From positions 1 through 64,000 of the forward strand of contig NZ_CALBRW010000042.1 in NCBI RefSeq assembly GCF_937927635.1: a DNA stretch of 64,000 nt. The letters run 5' to 3'. The stretch is from an uncultured Microbacterium sp. (lineage in GTDB: Bacteria > Actinomycetota > Actinomycetes > Actinomycetales > Microbacteriaceae). Numbering within the stretch: position 1 is the stretch's first letter; every line of letters begins with the position of its first letter. Below, piece by piece: positions 62,912 through 64,000 of the stretch. The notes under the pieces were generated by a model. That model was not told the origin of the DNA. It saw nothing but the letters and a program-made list of their open reading frames with translations, and did no database searches. The translations under genes and the position numbers were made by a program.

Positions 62912-62930
62912 CACAGATCTCGCGTCTGTG
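62912..62930. promoter_or_regulatory. inverted repeat CACAGA-N7-TCTGTG upstream of cassette-2 gene
   Basis: The 6-bp arms lie 64 bp before the nuclease-like gene start, inside the cassette. It may be an operator. Confidence 0.35.
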
Positions 62931-62963
62931 CAGGACGATCCCGACCGAACAGAATCCTCGCGC

Positions 62964-63045
62964 GCCGAAACCCCTCAGCAGCGCCGAAACCCCTCGTGAA
63001 TCGCAACGATCACGAGGGGTTTCGACAACCACGAGGGGTTTCGAC
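62964..63045 (+). repeat. family-2 palindromic repeat, copy F (right end of cassette 2)
   Basis: This 82-bp element has direct units containing GCCGAAACCCCTC, centre GAATCGCAACGATC and inverted units containing GAGGGGTTTCGAC. Complementary to copy E at 74 of 82 positions. It lies in the 251-bp gap between metY and the nuclease-like gene. Confidence 0.92.
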
Positions 63046-63048
63046 GCA

Positions 63049-63075
63049 GGAAGCGCAGAAAGCGTAGGAAGCGCG
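63049..63075. repeat. three 9-bp tandem repeats (RRAAGCGYR)
   Basis: GGAAGCGCA, GAAAGCGTA and GGAAGCGCG follow each other just outside copy F, before the metY stop codon. Confidence 0.7.
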
Positions 63076-63099
63076 GAGGGCCCGGGCAGAAGGAGCGCG

Positions 63100-64000
63100 T
63101 CAGGCGCGAGCGAGCTCCGCGGCCTTGCTCGCGGCGGCCAGTGCCTGGGCCAGGTCCTCCTTGAGGTCCTCGACGTTCTCCAGGCCCACCGACAGGCGCA
63201 CGAGGCCCGGGGTGACGCCACCGGACAGCTGCTCCTCGGGGCTCAGCTGCGAGTGCGTGGTGGAGGCCGGGTGGATGACCAGCGAGCGCACGTCGCCGAT
63301 GTTGGCGAGGTGGCTGAACAGCTTCAGGCTGTCGACGAACGCGCGGCCGACGTCGACGCCGCCCTTGAGCTCGAACGAGAGCACCGCTCCCGCACCGCCC
63401 GGCACGTACTTCTGCGCGTTGGCGTACCAGGGCGAGCTGGGCAGGCTGGCGTAGCTGACCGAGGCGACCTCGTCGCGGCCCTCGAGCCACTCGGCGATCT
63501 TCTTGGTGTTCTCGACGTGGCGCTCCATGCGCAGCGACAGCGTCTCGATGCCCTGGATGAGCTGCCAGGCGCTGGCCGGGGCGATGGCGGGGCCGGTGTC
63601 GCGCAGCAGCTGCACGCGGGCCTTGATGATGTACGCGATGCCGTCGCCGAGGGCTCCGGAGTAGCTCACGCCGTGGTAGGACGGGTCCGGCTCGGTCAGG
63701 CCCGGGAACTTGTCGGCGTGCTGCGACCAGGGGAAGGTGCCGCCGTCGACGATGATGCCGGCGATGATCGTGCCGTGGCCGCCGAGGAACTTCGTGGCGG
63801 CGTGGATGACGATGTCGGCGCCGTGCTCGAACGGACGCAGCAGGTACGGCGTGGCGATGGTGTTGTCGACGATGAACGGCACGCCGGCCTCGTGCGCGAT
63901 GTCGGCGACGGTGCGGATGTCCAGCACGTTGATCTTCGGGTTTCCGATCGACTCGGCGAAGAACAGCTTGGTGTTCGGCTGCACGGCACTGCGCCATGCC
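63100..64000 (-). CDS. metY: O-acetylhomoserine sulfhydrylase MetY (partial, 5' end outside window)
   Basis: About 300 C-terminal residues of a Cys/Met-metabolism PLP enzyme are present. The cofactor lysine is in HAATKFLGGHG, with AESIGNPKINVLD and HPASTTHSQLSPEEQ, the MetY subgroup. It makes homocysteine from O-acetylhomoserine and sulfide, using the product of MetX. The start lies beyond position 64000. Repeat copy F follows 54 bp after its stop, between it and metX. Confidence 0.93.
   Translation of the reverse strand, partial: AWRSAVQPNTKLFFAESIGNPKINVLDIRTVADIAHEAGVPFIVDNTIATPYLLRPFEHGADIVIHAATKFLGGHGTIIAGIIVDGGTFPWSQHADKFPGLTEPDPSYHGVSYSGALGDGIAYIIKARVQLLRDTGPAIAPASAWQLIQGIETLSLRMERHVENTKKIAEWLEGRDEVASVSYASLPSSPWYANAQKYVPGGAGAVLSFELKGGVDVGRAFVDSLKLFSHLANIGDVRSLVIHPASTTHSQLSPEEQLSGGVTPGLVRLSVGLENVEDLKEDLAQALAAASKAAELARA

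Overview
The window is high-GC actinobacterial chromosome and most resembles the Microbacteriaceae, probably Microbacterium. The signs are the mtrA-mtrB-lpqB, sigR-rsrA, whiB and kgd genes, a long-form HPF, mycothiol-type redox control, many TAGNNT hexamers exactly 6 nt before start codons (leaderless genes), and heavy use of the hexamer GGATGC/GCATCC. No tRNA, rRNA, CRISPR array or recognisable transposase is visible.

Layout. 51-1866: divergent RDD and SpoIIM-like membrane proteins. 1959-5598: aqpZ, then furA-katG (peroxide defence). 5864-11504: a minus-strand operon of DUF58, MoxR ATPase, DUF4350, DUF4129 and a multi-pass membrane protein. 11673-17259: mtrA-mtrB-lpqB, comF, hpf. 17462-22943: a coiled-coil protein and a PadR-controlled ABC exporter. 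23155-25914: secA. 26021-31266: a GntR regulator, an AlaA-like aminotransferase, a TadZ-like/SAF pair, an HTH protein and an Rv3235-family protein. 31317-32789: pdtaS. 32809-39461: a ROK repressor divergent from a Gfo/Idh/MocA-ABC sugar uptake operon. 39551-44257: whiB1, a small membrane protein, bcp, rsgA, aroA, sigR-rsrA. 44297-49336: an Eis-like acetyltransferase and kgd. 49497-54978: guaB1, a repeat-bracketed nuclease-like gene, and two CNNM/CorC proteins. 55027-60466: OYE reductase, nnrD, GT87, a thiamine-binding protein, NUDIX hydrolase and MFS transporter. 60500-64000: metX, a second repeat-bracketed nuclease-like gene, and metY (cut by the window end).

Much of 11.7-44.3 kb matches, in recalled gene content and order, the Mycobacterium tuberculosis block from whiB1/pdtaS (Rv3219/Rv3220c) to mtrA (Rv3246c). 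Blocks absent from that scaffold stand out as accessory: the PadR-ABC block between hpf and secA, and the sugar operon between pdtaS and whiB1.

The most unusual feature is a pair of paralogous genes, at 51344-52318 and 61865-62848. Each encodes an N-terminal winged-helix (AbiEi-like) region and a C-terminal PD-(D/E)XK / VSR-like (DUF559-like) nuclease region. Each is enclosed by an inverted pair of palindromic intergenic repeats, and each pair belongs to a different repeat family. Family 1 has a 62-bp palindromic core plus 19-bp satellites; copies lie at 5711, 51078 and 52365. Family 2 is an ungapped 82-bp double palindrome; copies lie at 18847, 61776 and 62964. Both cassettes separate genes that are neighbours in mycobacteria (guaB1 from the CBS-domain membrane proteins; metY from metX). 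This suggests a repeat-dependent mobile or selfish nuclease cassette, comparable in layout to REP/RAYT systems but with a different protein.
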